Of a stretch of 64,000 bases of DNA, positions 16,028 through 25,057 are shown piece after piece. Where the stretch lies: assembly GCA_035528895.1 (NCBI GenBank), contig DATKXS010000151.1, positions 4,968-68,967 of the forward strand, read 5' to 3'. The position numbers were made by a program, and so were the translations under genes. Source of the stretch: UBA8522 sp035528895 (GTDB lineage: Bacteria > Acidobacteriota > Aminicenantia > Aminicenantales > UBA8522). The first letter of the stretch is position 1, and every line of letters starts with the position of its first letter. The notes below the pieces were generated by a model. The model worked only from the letters and a program-made list of their open reading frames with translations. It was not told where the DNA came from and did not search any database.

Positions 16028-17026
16028 ATGACCATCGATATTCCAAGAGAAGCCAACCCGGGCAAGATCATCGAGGTGACGATCGGGGCGACGGCTGACC
16101 AGGGCGGGACGCGCTCTCACACCGTGACCCTCGGCGGGAGCACGGCCCTGCCGTTTCATTTTTTCGAGGGGGACCACCCCCATCGGCCCGTCGTGGCCAT
16201 GGAAGTCTTCGATTCGGTCCCCGCCAAGTACCCGGATTCCCTGCGGGATTACACCCATGACGTCCTGGCGAAGCCCGCTGAGATGGCCCGGCGGTGCGTC
16301 GCGGAATGGGGGGCGGAGATGATCAGCGTCCGGCTGGAAGGGACTCATCCCGAGAAAAGCAATAAAAGCGCCGAAGAGGCCGTCGAGTTGGTCAAGGAAG
16401 TCCTGGCCTCGGTCCAGGTCCCGTTGATCATCACCGGACACAGCCATTTCGAGAAGACGAACGAGGTCATGAAAAAGGTCTGCGAGGCCACGGCAGGAGA
16501 GAACTGCCTGATCAACTATGTCGAGACGAACAACTACAAGACGATCGCCGCCGCCTGTTTGGCCTATCATCATAGCCTCGTGGCCCAGTCTCCGATCGAT
16601 GTCAACCTGGCCAAACAGCTGAATATCCTCCTCACCGACATGAACTTTCCTCCGGCCAGGCTGGTGCTGGACCCGCTGACCGGAGCCCTCGGCTACGGTC
16701 TGGAATATACCTATTCCATCATGGAGAGAATCCGGAATGACGGCCTGGCCGGCGACCCGATGCTGGCCTTCCCGATGCTCACGACACCGGGCTTCGAATG
16801 CGCCAAGGTCAAAGAGGCCCGGGCTCCGGAGAAAGACTATCCTGGATGGGGTGATGAGAAACGCCGGGGCGCCTATTGGGAGATCGCCACAGCGATGAGC
16901 CTGCTCGTCGCCGGCGCGGACCTGTTGATCATGGCCCATCCCGAGGCCGCCGAGGTCGTCCGCAAGCAGATCGCCGAGATGTCCGATTCCGGAAAGGAGG
17001 GAGTCCGTGGCGCTCTCCGGACTTGA
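16028..17026 (+). CDS. acsD: Corrinoid iron-sulfur protein, small subunit
   Basis: A 332-residue protein with a TIM-barrel fold characteristic of AcsD/CdhD (segments VRLEGTHPEKSNKS, ITGHSHFEKTNEV, LVLDPLTGALGYGLEYT). It pairs with AcsC to form the corrinoid iron-sulfur protein that delivers the methyl group to acetyl-CoA synthase. Its 3' end overlaps the start of acsC by 20 bases, so the two are translationally linked. GGGA precedes the ATG. Confidence 0.95.
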   Translation: MTIDIPREANPGKIIEVTIGATADQGGTRSHTVTLGGSTALPFHFFEGDHPHRPVVAMEVFDSVPAKYPDSLRDYTHDVLAKPAEMARRCVAEWGAEMISVRLEGTHPEKSNKSAEEAVELVKEVLASVQVPLIITGHSHFEKTNEVMKKVCEATAGENCLINYVETNNYKTIAAACLAYHHSLVAQSPIDVNLAKQLNILLTDMNFPPARLVLDPLTGALGYGLEYTYSIMERIRNDGLAGDPMLAFPMLTTPGFECAKVKEARAPEKDYPGWGDEKRRGAYWEIATAMSLLVAGADLLIMAHPEAAEVVRKQIAEMSDSGKEGVRGALRT

Positions 17027-18344
17027 CATCTTTAAGCTCTTGCCCAAGACGAACTGCGGCGATTGCGGCGTTCCCACCTGCATGGCCTTCGCCATGAAGA
17101 TCGCCCAGAAGAAGGCCGAGCTTTCGAGCTGTCCCCATGCTTCCGAGGAAGCCAAGGCCGTCCTGGGCGCGGCCGGCGAACCTCCGATCCGACTGCTCAA
17201 GATCGGCCCTGAGAAGGCTCTGGAGGTGGGTGGGGAAACTGTCCTCTTCCGGCACGAAAAGACGTTCTTTCACCCGCCCGGGATAGGCCTGGAGCTGCGG
17301 ACATCCTCAGCCGAGGACAGCATCCGCGCCGCTATTCAGCAGTGGGAGGATTTTCAGATCGAACGGGTGGGCGAGCTCCTCCAGGCCGACCTCTTTTTCA
17401 TCTCCCATGATTCGCCGGGAAAATCCGCTTTCCTGAGGACGATCGCGCTCGTCAAAGCGAATTCGGAAAAAGGAGTAATTGTCGACTGTCCGGACGAGGG
17501 ATCTTTGAAGGCGGGCCTCGAGCTTCTCCGGAATGACCGGCCGGCGATCTACCTGCGCCGGCCGGTGACGGACAAGGACATCGGGCTGGCGAAAGCCGCG
17601 GGAGCCAGCCTGATCATCTCGGGCTCCTCGCTGGAAGACCTGGCCGATCAGACGGAGAGGGCCCGGCAAGCCGGTCTGACTGACCTCATCCTGAACGGCC
17701 CGGCGGCGGGTTTGGGAGAGGCCATCCGGAACAACACGATCCTGAGACGGAGCGCCCTCAAGAGGAACTTCAAGCCTTTCGGCTATCCCATTTTGACCCG
17801 GATCCAGAGCGAAGACGGGTTCGAGTCGCTGGCCGGGGCGACCGTCCTCCTCTGCAAGTATGCCTCGATCATCGTCCTGCCCCGGTTTGATAAGGCTCTG
17901 CTCTACACCCTTTTTACCCTCCGGCAGAATATCTACACCGACCCCCAGAAGCCGATCCAGGTCGACCCCAAGGTCTACGCCATCGGCGAGCCCACTCCGG
18001 GATCTCCCGTCTTCGTGACGACGAATTTCTCTTTGACCTATTTCATCGTCTCGGGGGAGATCGAAAACTCCGGGACGTCCGCTCATCTCGTCGTCTGCGA
18101 CACCGAGGGGCAGTCCGTTCTCACGGCCTGGGCGGCGGGAAAGTTCGTCCCGGAAAAGATCGCCAAGTTCATCAAGGACATCAAGCTAGAAGAGATGGTC
18201 GAGACCCGAAAACTCGTCATCCCCGGCTTAGTGGCCCAGATCTCCGGCGAGCTGGAAGAAAAACTTCCCGGCTGGGAGATCATCGTCGGCTGCCAGGATG
18301 CGGCCGACATCCCCTCTTTTGTCAAGAGCGTGAATCTGGCCTGA
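17007..18344 (+). CDS. acsC: Corrinoid iron-sulfur protein, large subunit
   Basis: A 445-residue protein starting at a GTG (17007) with AAAGGAGG at a good distance inside the end of acsD. The N-terminal 4Fe-4S domain has Cys17, Cys20, Cys25 and Cys42 (CGDCGVPTC plus a distal Cys). A TIM barrel follows, and the C-terminal domain (SPVFVTTNFSLTY onward) binds the corrinoid. It carries the methyl group between donor methyltransferases and acetyl-CoA synthase, with the cluster used for reductive reactivation of Co(II). Confidence 0.96.
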   Translation: MALSGLDIFKLLPKTNCGDCGVPTCMAFAMKIAQKKAELSSCPHASEEAKAVLGAAGEPPIRLLKIGPEKALEVGGETVLFRHEKTFFHPPGIGLELRTSSAEDSIRAAIQQWEDFQIERVGELLQADLFFISHDSPGKSAFLRTIALVKANSEKGVIVDCPDEGSLKAGLELLRNDRPAIYLRRPVTDKDIGLAKAAGASLIISGSSLEDLADQTERARQAGLTDLILNGPAAGLGEAIRNNTILRRSALKRNFKPFGYPILTRIQSEDGFESLAGATVLLCKYASIIVLPRFDKALLYTLFTLRQNIYTDPQKPIQVDPKVYAIGEPTPGSPVFVTTNFSLTYFIVSGEIENSGTSAHLVVCDTEGQSVLTAWAAGKFVPEKIAKFIKDIKLEEMVETRKLVIPGLVAQISGELEEKLPGWEIIVGCQDAADIPSFVKSVNLA

Positions 18345-18360
18345 TGAATACGATAGAGTC

Positions 18361-20265
18361 ATGAAGAAGGCTTGCCGAGTCGAATTCCTGCCCTTCCTCA
18401 GCCGCCGCGATTATGCTCGCGGGACGAACCTTCTGGATGCGGTGAGAGAAATCAGCCTGCCACTCAAGTCAACCTGCGGCGGAAAAGGAACCTGCGGCGA
18501 ATGCCTCGTCCGGATCAAGAGCGGAAAAGCCACGAGCAGGGCATCGTCCGGTCTTCCGGAAGATGTCCGGCGGCGGGGATATGCATTGGCCTGCCGGACC
18601 GAGATCGAGGATGATCTCACGGTCGAATTGCCGAGATTTGAAGAGCGATCCGTCCGTGCCCTCGCCGGCTCCCGCTTTTTCGAGGCCCATCCCGACCGGA
18701 TCTCGGGCGTCTTCGAGGTCAGCCCGGCCGTCAGGAAGCTCCGGCTCTCCCTGCCGGCTCCGACGCTGGCCGATAACTCCAGCGACCTGCGGCGGGTCCA
18801 GCGGCAGATTCAGAAATCAGATGGTCTCCGCTGCCGGCAGGCCGAATATCATGTTTTGCTCAGGCTGGCCGCCGCGGTGAGGAAACAGGATGGCCAAGTG
18901 ACCGCCGTCCTTTCTCGCTCCGGCTCCGAATGGCGGCTGGTCGATCTCCAGCCCTTCCCGCCGCCCCAAAACGTCTACGGTCTGGCGTGTGACCTGGGGA
19001 CGACGACGGTCGTCACCGCGATCGTCGACTTGGAGGACGGGAGGATCCTGAGCACGACATCGGGCCTCAACCAGCAGCTCCGCTGCGGGGAGGATGTGAT
19101 CTCGAGGATCGATTATGCCGGGAAACCGGGTCGTTTGCGGGAACTCCAGATGCTGGCCGCCCGGACGGTCAATTCCCTACTGGAAAAAGCGTGCCGGGAG
19201 GCCGGGATTTCGAGCGCCGATATTTATGATGTCTCCCTGGCCGGCAACACGACAATGACCCATCTTCTTCTCGGTCTTGACCCGCGCACCATTCGGGAAG
19301 AGCCCTATATCCCGACCGTGAACCTGGTGCCGCCGGTCAAAGCCGTTGACCTGGGATTGGATTTGAATCCCGAGGCCATCGTCCATTGCGCCCCGGCCGT
19401 CGGGAGCTACGTCGGAGGCGATATCACCGCCGGTCTTCTCGCCACTCCGATCCTCAGGACGGAAGAGGAGACTTCGCTGTTCATCGATGCCGGGACCAAT
19501 GGAGAATTGGTCATCGGCAACAGAGATTGGCTGGCCGCCTGTGCCTGCTCGGCCGGCCCGGCCTTCGAAGGGGGCGGGACGAAATGCGGCCTTCCGGCCG
19601 GAGACGGCGCCATCGAGTCGGTGACCATTCAGGGAAATGGCCGGCTCGAATACCGGGTGATCGGAGGAGGGAAGCCCAAGGGGGTGTGCGGCTCCGGCCT
19701 GGTCGACCTTCTGGCCGAGCTTTTCGTCCACGGCTTCATCGACCGCGCTGGGAAGCTAAACGACAGGAAGGCGGGGACGAGGTTCGTCAGGAAGGAGGAC
19801 GGCGCCGGTTTTCTGATCGAACGCGCTTCTCGATGCGAATGGGGCAGGGACCTGGTCATCTCCGAGAAGGACATCGCCAACCTAATCCGCACCAAGGGCG
19901 CGATCTATTCGGCCTGCGCCGTCCTTCTGAAGAACATCGGCCTGGCCTTTGACCGGCTGGACGCCGTCTATCTTGCCGGCGGGTTCGGCGAGCATCTCAA
20001 CATCGAGAACGCCGTCCGGATCGGCCTCCTGCCCGATCTCGAGCGGGAAAAATTCTGCTACCTGGGAAACACCTCTCTGACCGGCGCCTATCTCGGGCTG
20101 GTCTCGGAGAAGAACCGCGAGCTGGTCGAAACCATCGCCGCCAAGATGACCTACCTCGAGTTGAACGCGGAACCGGGCTACATGAATGAATACACCGGCT
20201 CTCTCTTTTTTCCCCATACGGATATCGGACTTTTCCCGACGGTCAAAAAAATCGTCGAGCCTTGA
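18361..20265 (+). CDS. acsV: Reductive activator of corrinoid protein (RACo-like)
   Basis: A 634-residue protein. An N-terminal plant-type 2Fe-2S domain has Cys39, Cys45, Cys48 and Cys78. A middle domain leads to a C-terminal ASKHA-fold ATPase region with DLGTTTVVTAIVDL, SLAGNTTMTHLLL, FIDAGTNGELVIG and YLAGGFGEHL. This matches RACo, which returns inactive Co(II) corrinoid proteins to Co(I) at the cost of ATP. Its place after acsC is the usual one. It could also serve the MttB corrinoid protein downstream. Confidence 0.92.
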   Translation: MKKACRVEFLPFLSRRDYARGTNLLDAVREISLPLKSTCGGKGTCGECLVRIKSGKATSRASSGLPEDVRRRGYALACRTEIEDDLTVELPRFEERSVRALAGSRFFEAHPDRISGVFEVSPAVRKLRLSLPAPTLADNSSDLRRVQRQIQKSDGLRCRQAEYHVLLRLAAAVRKQDGQVTAVLSRSGSEWRLVDLQPFPPPQNVYGLACDLGTTTVVTAIVDLEDGRILSTTSGLNQQLRCGEDVISRIDYAGKPGRLRELQMLAARTVNSLLEKACREAGISSADIYDVSLAGNTTMTHLLLGLDPRTIREEPYIPTVNLVPPVKAVDLGLDLNPEAIVHCAPAVGSYVGGDITAGLLATPILRTEEETSLFIDAGTNGELVIGNRDWLAACACSAGPAFEGGGTKCGLPAGDGAIESVTIQGNGRLEYRVIGGGKPKGVCGSGLVDLLAELFVHGFIDRAGKLNDRKAGTRFVRKEDGAGFLIERASRCEWGRDLVISEKDIANLIRTKGAIYSACAVLLKNIGLAFDRLDAVYLAGGFGEHLNIENAVRIGLLPDLEREKFCYLGNTSLTGAYLGLVSEKNRELVETIAAKMTYLELNAEPGYMNEYTGSLFFPHTDIGLFPTVKKIVEP

Positions 20266-20306
20266 ACAAAGGCTCGAGGACGGAGATATTTGCAAGGAGG
20301 AAGAGC

Positions 20307-21194
20307 ATGTCCGCAGCGATCCTGGAATTGATCCGGAAACGCAGGGTGCTCCTCGACGGCGGCTTCGGGACCGAGCTCATCCGGCTCGGATTCCCTCAAG
20401 GGGCCTGTCCCGAAACCTGGAATGTGGAGAGGCCCGATGTCGTCAAGGAGATCCACGGGAGCTATTTTGAGGCCGGTTCGGATGCCGTCCTGACCAACAG
20501 CTTCGGGGGAAGCGCGATCAAACTGGCCTCTCACGGCCAGGACAAAAGGTGCTATGAATTGAACAAAGCAGCGGCGACCATCGCCAATGAGGTCAAGCCC
20601 GCGGGATGTTTCGTCGGCGGAAGCCTGGGGCCGACGGGGAAGTTCCTCCAACCGCAGGGCGAGTTCACGGAACGGCAGTTCGAGGATGCCTACGCCGAGC
20701 AGGCGAGGGGTCTGGCCGACGGCCTGGCCGATTTTCTGTTGATCGAGACACAGTACGATCTCAGAGAGGCGCACTGTGCCTTGCGGGCGGCCCGCCGGGT
20801 TACGGCCATCCCGGTCTTCGTGACCATGACCTACAACCGGGTTCCGAGGGGCTTTTTCACGATGATGGGGAACAGCGCCGCCCAGTGCCTCGAAGAGCTC
20901 GAAAGGGAAGGAGTCCCCGTCCTGGGAGCCAACTGCACCCTCGACAGTGCGGACATGGCCGACCTGGTCAAGGCCATGAGAGAGAAAACCGGGCTTCCGC
21001 TGATCGCCCAGGCCAACGCCGGGAAACCCTCTCTTTCCGCGCAAGGGGAGGTCTCCTACTCGCAGGGATTGGAGGACTATCTTCAGCACATCCCCCGGAC
21101 GATCGAGAACGGAGCGAACATCATCGGCGGCTGCTGCGGGACGAACCCCGAGTATATTCGCCGGATGGCCGCCCTCGTTAAAGAGGAAAGTTGA
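20307..21194 (+). CDS. Homocysteine S-methyltransferase domain protein (MetH module 1-like)
   Basis: A 295-residue protein from the ATG at 20307, preceded by AAGGAGG. It matches the homocysteine-binding barrel of MetH and BHMT, with zinc ligands Cys210 (GANC) and Cys276-Cys277 (IGGCCGTNP). No folate or B12 domain is fused. In this operon it sits between the corrinoid activator and a separate corrinoid protein, so homocysteine could be methylated from that corrinoid. A thiol acceptor other than homocysteine cannot be excluded. Confidence 0.88.
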   Translation: MSAAILELIRKRRVLLDGGFGTELIRLGFPQGACPETWNVERPDVVKEIHGSYFEAGSDAVLTNSFGGSAIKLASHGQDKRCYELNKAAATIANEVKPAGCFVGGSLGPTGKFLQPQGEFTERQFEDAYAEQARGLADGLADFLLIETQYDLREAHCALRAARRVTAIPVFVTMTYNRVPRGFFTMMGNSAAQCLEELEREGVPVLGANCTLDSADMADLVKAMREKTGLPLIAQANAGKPSLSAQGEVSYSQGLEDYLQHIPRTIENGANIIGGCCGTNPEYIRRMAALVKEES

Positions 21195-21283
21195 AAAGTC
21201 CTTCCGTTTGGATATGATAGTGAACTATGTCACGGAAACTGGATTCTTTTGGAACCGATCGAACATCGGAGAAAGGAGAGACG

Positions 21284-21934
21284 ATGAGAAAAGAGGAATT
21301 ATTTGCCCGGATGGAAAAGGCGATCATCGAAGGAGGGAAGGCCGAAGCGCAAGCCCTGGCCCGCGAGGCGATCAAGGCCAAGCTCGATCTCAACGAGGTC
21401 ATCGAAAACGGCTATGTGCCGGGGATCCAGAAGGTCGGCGACCTCTGGGAAAAGGGCGATTACTTCCTGCCCGAGCTGATCACCAGCGCCGAGTGCATGA
21501 AGGCTGCCATGGCCGTCCTCCAGCCCGAGCTGGACAAGGCCAAGATCAAGACCAAGTCCAAGGGCAAGGTCGTGATCGGCACTATCGAAGGGGACATCCA
21601 TGACATCGGCAAAAACCTGGTCGCGTCCATGCTCTCGGCCAACGGGTTCGAGGTCTTTGACCTGGGCGCGGACGTGAAACTGGAGAGGTTCATCCAGAAG
21701 GCCGAGGAGACAGAGGCCGATTTCATTTGCCTTTCGGCCCTGCTGACGACCACAATGCTCGGGCAGAAAAAAGCCATCGAGATGCTCAAGGAGAAGAACC
21801 TCTACGGAAAATTCAAGGTCCTGGTCGGCGGAGCGCCGGCCAGTCAGAAATGGGCCGATGACATCGGGGCCGACGGGTACGCGGAGAACGCCATGCTCGC
21901 GGTCAAGGTGGCCAAGCGGCTGATGGGAGCCTGA
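21284..21934 (+). CDS. Methyltransferase-type corrinoid protein (second copy)
   Basis: A 216-residue protein from the ATG at 21284, preceded by AAAGGAGAG. The helical cap (1-90) is followed by the B12 domain with GDIHDIGKN (cobalt-ligand His106), CLSALLTTTM and VGGAPAS. It belongs to the MtbC/MttC/MtgC group and is the likely partner of the two MttB-family enzymes that follow. It is only moderately similar to the copy at 8465, notably in the cap domain, so the two are probably specialised for different methyltransferases. Confidence 0.93.
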   Translation: MRKEELFARMEKAIIEGGKAEAQALAREAIKAKLDLNEVIENGYVPGIQKVGDLWEKGDYFLPELITSAECMKAAMAVLQPELDKAKIKTKSKGKVVIGTIEGDIHDIGKNLVASMLSANGFEVFDLGADVKLERFIQKAEETEADFICLSALLTTTMLGQKKAIEMLKEKNLYGKFKVLVGGAPASQKWADDIGADGYAENAMLAVKVAKRLMGA

Positions 21935-21981
21935 AGCCGCGACCGACGTCCTAGCGTCAGAACGGAAAGGAAGGAAGACAG

Positions 21982-23448
21982 ATGATCAAAACAATCCGAC
22001 CGAAACTGGAATTGTTGAGCCGCCGGTTCATCGAAAAAATCATCGATGAGGCCTATGAGATCCTGGACAAGCAGGGGATCTTCGTCGAGAACAAGAACGC
22101 CCTGAAGCTCTTCGAGCAAGCGGCAATGAAGGTCGACAAGAAATCCCAGCGTGTCCATCTCAAGCGTCGGCTCGTGGAGAAATGCCTGGCCACGGCGCCG
22201 TCCGTCGTCCATCTTTACGACCGCGCCGGAAAAAGGGAATACGCGGTCGGCGGCGACGAGGTCCATTTCGACCCAGGGTCTGCGGCCGTGACCATTCTCG
22301 ACCACAAAACAGGGGAAGAGAGAAAGCCGGACACCGGCGACCTGGTCCGCTTCTACAGGTTGACCGAATGCCTGGAGAACATCCATTTCCAGAGCACCGG
22401 CCTGATCAGCTCCGATGTCCCCCCTGCGATCGCGGATATCTACCGGCTCTACCTCGGACTGCTGTATTCCAACAAGCCCTTTGTCACGGGCACCTTCCGG
22501 GTGGAGTCCTTCCGGCCGATGAAGGACCTCCTGGTGGCGGTCCGGGGAAGCGAGAAGGAACTGGCCAGGAAGCCCCTGGCCATCTTCGATGCCTGTCCCT
22601 CTCCTCCTCTCAAATGGAGCAACCTGACGACCCAGAGCCTGATCGATGCGGCCCGGGCGGGGATCCCCTCCGAGCTCATCTCGATGGGCATGACGGGCGC
22701 CACCTCTCTGGTGACGATCGCCGGCACCCTGGTCCAGCATGTCGCTGAGAACCTCTGCGGCGTCGTCATCGTCCAGCTCGCCAAACCGGGCGCGGCGGTG
22801 ATCTTCGGCGGCTCCCCCTCCAGCTTTGATATGAGGCGCGGAACGACGCCGATGGGCGCGATCGAGACGATGATGATCGATGTCGGCTACAGCCAGATCG
22901 GGAAATATCTGAACCTGCCGACCCACGCCTACATGGGTTTGAGCGACGCCAAGACTAACGATGCCCAGGCCGGGCTGGAGACAGGGCTCGGGGCGGTGCT
23001 GGGAGCTCTGGCCGGCGTCAATGTCATCAGCGGACCCGGGATGCTCGACTTCGAGAGCTGTCAGAGCCTGGAGAAGCTGGTCATCGACGATGAAATCTGC
23101 GGCATGGCTTATCGGCTGATCGCCGGCATTGCCCAGCGCGAGGACCCCATCGCCGCGGACAAATTCGTTGGTTTCACTCCGGAAACGCAGTTCCTCACCC
23201 TGCCCCATACCAAGAAATGGTACAGGATGGAGCATTCCTACCCCGTGATCGCGGACAGGGACACCTACGACGCCTGGGTGGCCCTGGGGAAAAAGCCGAT
23301 AGCGGAGAGGGCTTCAGAACAGCTGGAGGAAATCCTGCGGTCCAACCCGCCCGCTCTTGCGGAGAAGCATGTCCGGAGCGATCTTACAAAAGTCATGATC
23401 GCCCTCGCCAAAGCCAATGGGATAGCCACCCTGCCCGAACTGCCGTAG
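21982..23448 (+). CDS. MttB-superfamily corrinoid methyltransferase (copy 1, non-pyrrolysine)
   Basis: A 488-residue member of the trimethylamine methyltransferase superfamily. The conserved barrel segments FGGSPSSFDMRRGTTPMG, HAYMGLSDAKTNDAQAG and HTKKWYR are present. The frame is open throughout with no internal amber codon, so it lacks pyrrolysine, like the glycine-betaine, proline-betaine and carnitine enzymes MtgB, MtpB and MtcB. Expected activity is demethylation of a quaternary amine to methylate the corrinoid protein encoded immediately upstream. The substrate cannot be read from sequence. Confidence 0.88.
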   Translation: MIKTIRPKLELLSRRFIEKIIDEAYEILDKQGIFVENKNALKLFEQAAMKVDKKSQRVHLKRRLVEKCLATAPSVVHLYDRAGKREYAVGGDEVHFDPGSAAVTILDHKTGEERKPDTGDLVRFYRLTECLENIHFQSTGLISSDVPPAIADIYRLYLGLLYSNKPFVTGTFRVESFRPMKDLLVAVRGSEKELARKPLAIFDACPSPPLKWSNLTTQSLIDAARAGIPSELISMGMTGATSLVTIAGTLVQHVAENLCGVVIVQLAKPGAAVIFGGSPSSFDMRRGTTPMGAIETMMIDVGYSQIGKYLNLPTHAYMGLSDAKTNDAQAGLETGLGAVLGALAGVNVISGPGMLDFESCQSLEKLVIDDEICGMAYRLIAGIAQREDPIAADKFVGFTPETQFLTLPHTKKWYRMEHSYPVIADRDTYDAWVALGKKPIAERASEQLEEILRSNPPALAEKHVRSDLTKVMIALAKANGIATLPELP

Positions 23449-23514
23449 ACGAGCTTCTGAAGAGCGGATACGTCTTCGTTTTCTTGGCTGGATATCCCGG
23501 AAAGGAGCGCGACG

Positions 23515-24963
23515 GTGAGCGAGATGATCAAGTCCATCGCCAATCCACGCCTGAGTTTGAACATTCTCAGCCCTGAGGATATAGAGAAGATCCACCGCTC
23601 GAGCCTGCGGGTGATCGAATCGGCGGGCGTGAGATTCCCTTCGAAGAAGGCGCTCGATATCTGGCGGTCCCACGGCGCCGCGGTCGACGAGGGTTCGATG
23701 GTCGTCAAAGCCCCGGGGCGACTGATCGAGGAGGCGATTCGCCAGGCTCCTCCCGTCTATACGTTGGCGGCCGGAAATCCGGCCCTCGACCTTCTCCTGG
23801 ACGGCAACCACGTCTATGTCGGCACGGACGGCTGCGGCGTCGAGATCATCGACATCCGGACGGGAGAACGGCGGAGATCGATCCTCCAGGACGTCGCCGA
23901 CATCGCCCGGGTCGCCGACGGTCTCGATGAGATCGGCTTTCACTGGGTTCCTGTCTCCGCCCAGGACTGCCCGCCGCAGTCGCGCGGACTTCATGAACTC
24001 CTGGCCATCTGGAAGAATTCCACGAAACATGTCCAGACGGAAAGCATCTATACGGAGACCGAAGCCCGCGCCGCCGTGGAGATGGCGGCTCTGCTTGCGG
24101 GGGGAAAAGAAGCCCTGAGGAAGCGCCCCCTGCTTTCGATCATGGAGTGCACGGTCTCTCCTCTAGCCCATGAAAAAGGGAGCCTGGAAGCCGCCCTGGT
24201 CGGAGCGGAATCCGGCCTCCCAGTCGGTTTCATGAGCATGGCCTCGTGCGCCTCGTCCGGACCGGCCACACTCGCCGGGAACCTCGTCGTCGCCAACGCG
24301 GAAGTGCTGAGCGGTCTGGCTCTCGTCCAGCTGGCTTATCCCGGAGCGCCCGTTTTCTATGCCGCGGCCCAGACGGTGATGGACCTCAGGACAGGCGCCT
24401 ACACGGGAGGGGGCCCGGAGGATTTTCTTTTCGGCGCGGCCAGCAACAGACTGGCCGACTTCTACAGCGTTCCGCTCTCGATGGGATCCTTCGCCACCGG
24501 CGCTAAGGAGCCGAACTGGCAGGCGGGTCTGGAGAACGCCCTGTCCACTTTCATGGCCTCGGCGGCGATCTCGGACATGCTCCTGGGCGTCGGGCTTCTC
24601 AACGGGAGCACGGTCTGGTCTTTCGCCCAGATGCTCATGGACTGCGAGATCTTCGGCATCGTCGCGAAAATGATGGAGGGAATCCCGGTGGATGAAGAGA
24701 CCCTGGCCGTCGAGGCCATCCGGGATGTCGGGCCGGGGGGGACGTTCCTGACCCATCCCCACACCAAGCGGCATCTCCGCGGGCTCTGGCTGAATTCCTT
24801 TCTCGACCGCCGGCCCTACGGCGTCTGGGAAGAAAAAAAGGACGGCGCGCCCGACTGGGCCCTGGAAAAAGCCAGGCGAATCCTCGCGGGTCATCAGTCT
24901 GCTCCGCTGGAGCCTCGACTCGAAACGGAGCTCGGCCGGATCATCAAAACCATGGAAAGATAA
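23515..24963 (+). CDS. MttB-superfamily corrinoid methyltransferase (copy 2, non-pyrrolysine)
   Basis: A 482-residue MttB-family protein beginning at GTG 23515 with AAAGGAG upstream. Conserved segments include MSMASCASSGPATLAGNL, AQTVMDLRTGAYTGGGPED and THPHTKRHLRG. No internal amber codon. Its sequence is clearly different from copy 1 through the barrel, pointing to a different substrate. It is the last gene of the operon; a weak hairpin follows and then a gene on the other strand. Confidence 0.87.
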   Translation: MSEMIKSIANPRLSLNILSPEDIEKIHRSSLRVIESAGVRFPSKKALDIWRSHGAAVDEGSMVVKAPGRLIEEAIRQAPPVYTLAAGNPALDLLLDGNHVYVGTDGCGVEIIDIRTGERRRSILQDVADIARVADGLDEIGFHWVPVSAQDCPPQSRGLHELLAIWKNSTKHVQTESIYTETEARAAVEMAALLAGGKEALRKRPLLSIMECTVSPLAHEKGSLEAALVGAESGLPVGFMSMASCASSGPATLAGNLVVANAEVLSGLALVQLAYPGAPVFYAAAQTVMDLRTGAYTGGGPEDFLFGAASNRLADFYSVPLSMGSFATGAKEPNWQAGLENALSTFMASAAISDMLLGVGLLNGSTVWSFAQMLMDCEIFGIVAKMMEGIPVDEETLAVEAIRDVGPGGTFLTHPHTKRHLRGLWLNSFLDRRPYGVWEEKKDGAPDWALEKARRILAGHQSAPLEPRLETELGRIIKTMER

Positions 24964-25004
24964 AATAGCAGGGAATTTATTACTTTTCATTTCATGAATA
25001 ATCC

Positions 25005-25023
25005 AGGATAAATCATCCTTTAA
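25005..25023 (+). terminator. Weak hairpin after the acs/mtt operon
   Basis: AGGAT-AAATC-ATCCT followed by TTAAAAAAT in the 94-base gap between convergent genes. The five-pair stem and short T run make it a poor intrinsic terminator; listed because it is the only candidate at the operon end. Confidence 0.2.
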
Positions 25024-25057
25024 AAAATATGGGGGATGGACGGGCTTGTCCTCGGCT

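Noticed and set aside
21982..24963. Pyrrolysine-containing trimethylamine methyltransferase
   Set aside because: Both MttB-family frames are open without an internal TAG, and no pylT/pylS-like gene was seen.
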